Positions 5,449 through 5,450 of a stretch of DNA of 5,450 nucleotides are shown here, in pieces (the stretch's first letter is position 1; each line of letters opens with the position of its first letter). A program made the translations under genes and the position numbers. The DNA is from an uncultured Oscillibacter sp. Lineage in GTDB: Bacteria; Bacillota; Clostridia; Oscillospirales; Oscillospiraceae. The notes under the pieces are model-generated. The model was not told the DNA's origin. It was given only the letters and a program-made list of their open reading frames with translations, and ran no database searches. Location: assembly GCA_905236835.1 (NCBI GenBank), contig CAJOQY010000085.1, forward strand, positions 1 to 5,450, read 5' to 3'.

Positions 5449-5450
5449 GG

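Overview
The window reads as an ordinary chromosomal segment of a low-to-mid-GC Gram-positive bacterium (Bacillota). The evidence is the hpt-ftsH order, an energy-coupling-factor (ECF) thiamine S component (ThiT) behind a transcription-terminating TPP riboswitch, textbook sigma-A promoters, strong AGGAGG ribosome binding sites and a TTG start. A clostridial or related lineage is my guess only. Genes are fairly GC-rich (many gcg/ggc codons), whereas most spacers are extremely AT-rich. All five recognisable genes lie on the plus strand; no mobile element, CRISPR array, tRNA or rRNA was seen.

Layout. (1) 6-557, hpt, a purine-salvage phosphoribosyltransferase, followed after 60 bp by (2) 618-2822, ftsH, the membrane AAA+ zinc protease, which starts at TTG and has an unusually long charged C-terminal tail. 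(3) 2823-3265 is a 443-bp non-coding block. It holds a long GC-rich palindrome (REP-like), a 12-bp palindrome, a perfect TTGACA-17-TATAAT promoter, a complete TPP riboswitch aptamer, an AT-rich linker, an intrinsic terminator acting as expression platform, and an AGGAGG site. (4) 3266-3835, thiT, the thiamine-binding membrane protein controlled by that riboswitch. (5) 3836-3972 is an AT-rich spacer with a probable promoter. (6) 3973-4410, a short NfeD-family membrane protein, and (7) 4457-5389, a QmcA-type SPFH/band-7 protein, form a two-gene operon. (8) 5412-5448 is a GC-rich hairpin that probably ends that operon; its expected U-tract lies at or beyond the window edge.

How the parts work together. 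The hpt-ftsH pair is a conserved housekeeping arrangement, often preceded by tilS, which would lie just outside the window. The thiT unit is a self-contained vitamin-uptake circuit. RNA synthesis should begin a few bases before the aptamer. TPP binding should sequester a 7-base segment (3070-3076) in helix P5. Without TPP that segment can pair exactly with the 5' arm of the terminator and allow read-through into thiT. The NfeD/SPFH pair is a known membrane-microdomain partnership. FtsH and SPFH proteins are functionally linked in many bacteria, but these two are in separate transcription units here.

I found no convincing undescribed system. The points most worth a second look are the explicit antiterminator pairing of the riboswitch, the long FtsH tail with an Arg cluster, the REP-like palindrome after ftsH and the 11-residue repeat array in the SPFH protein.
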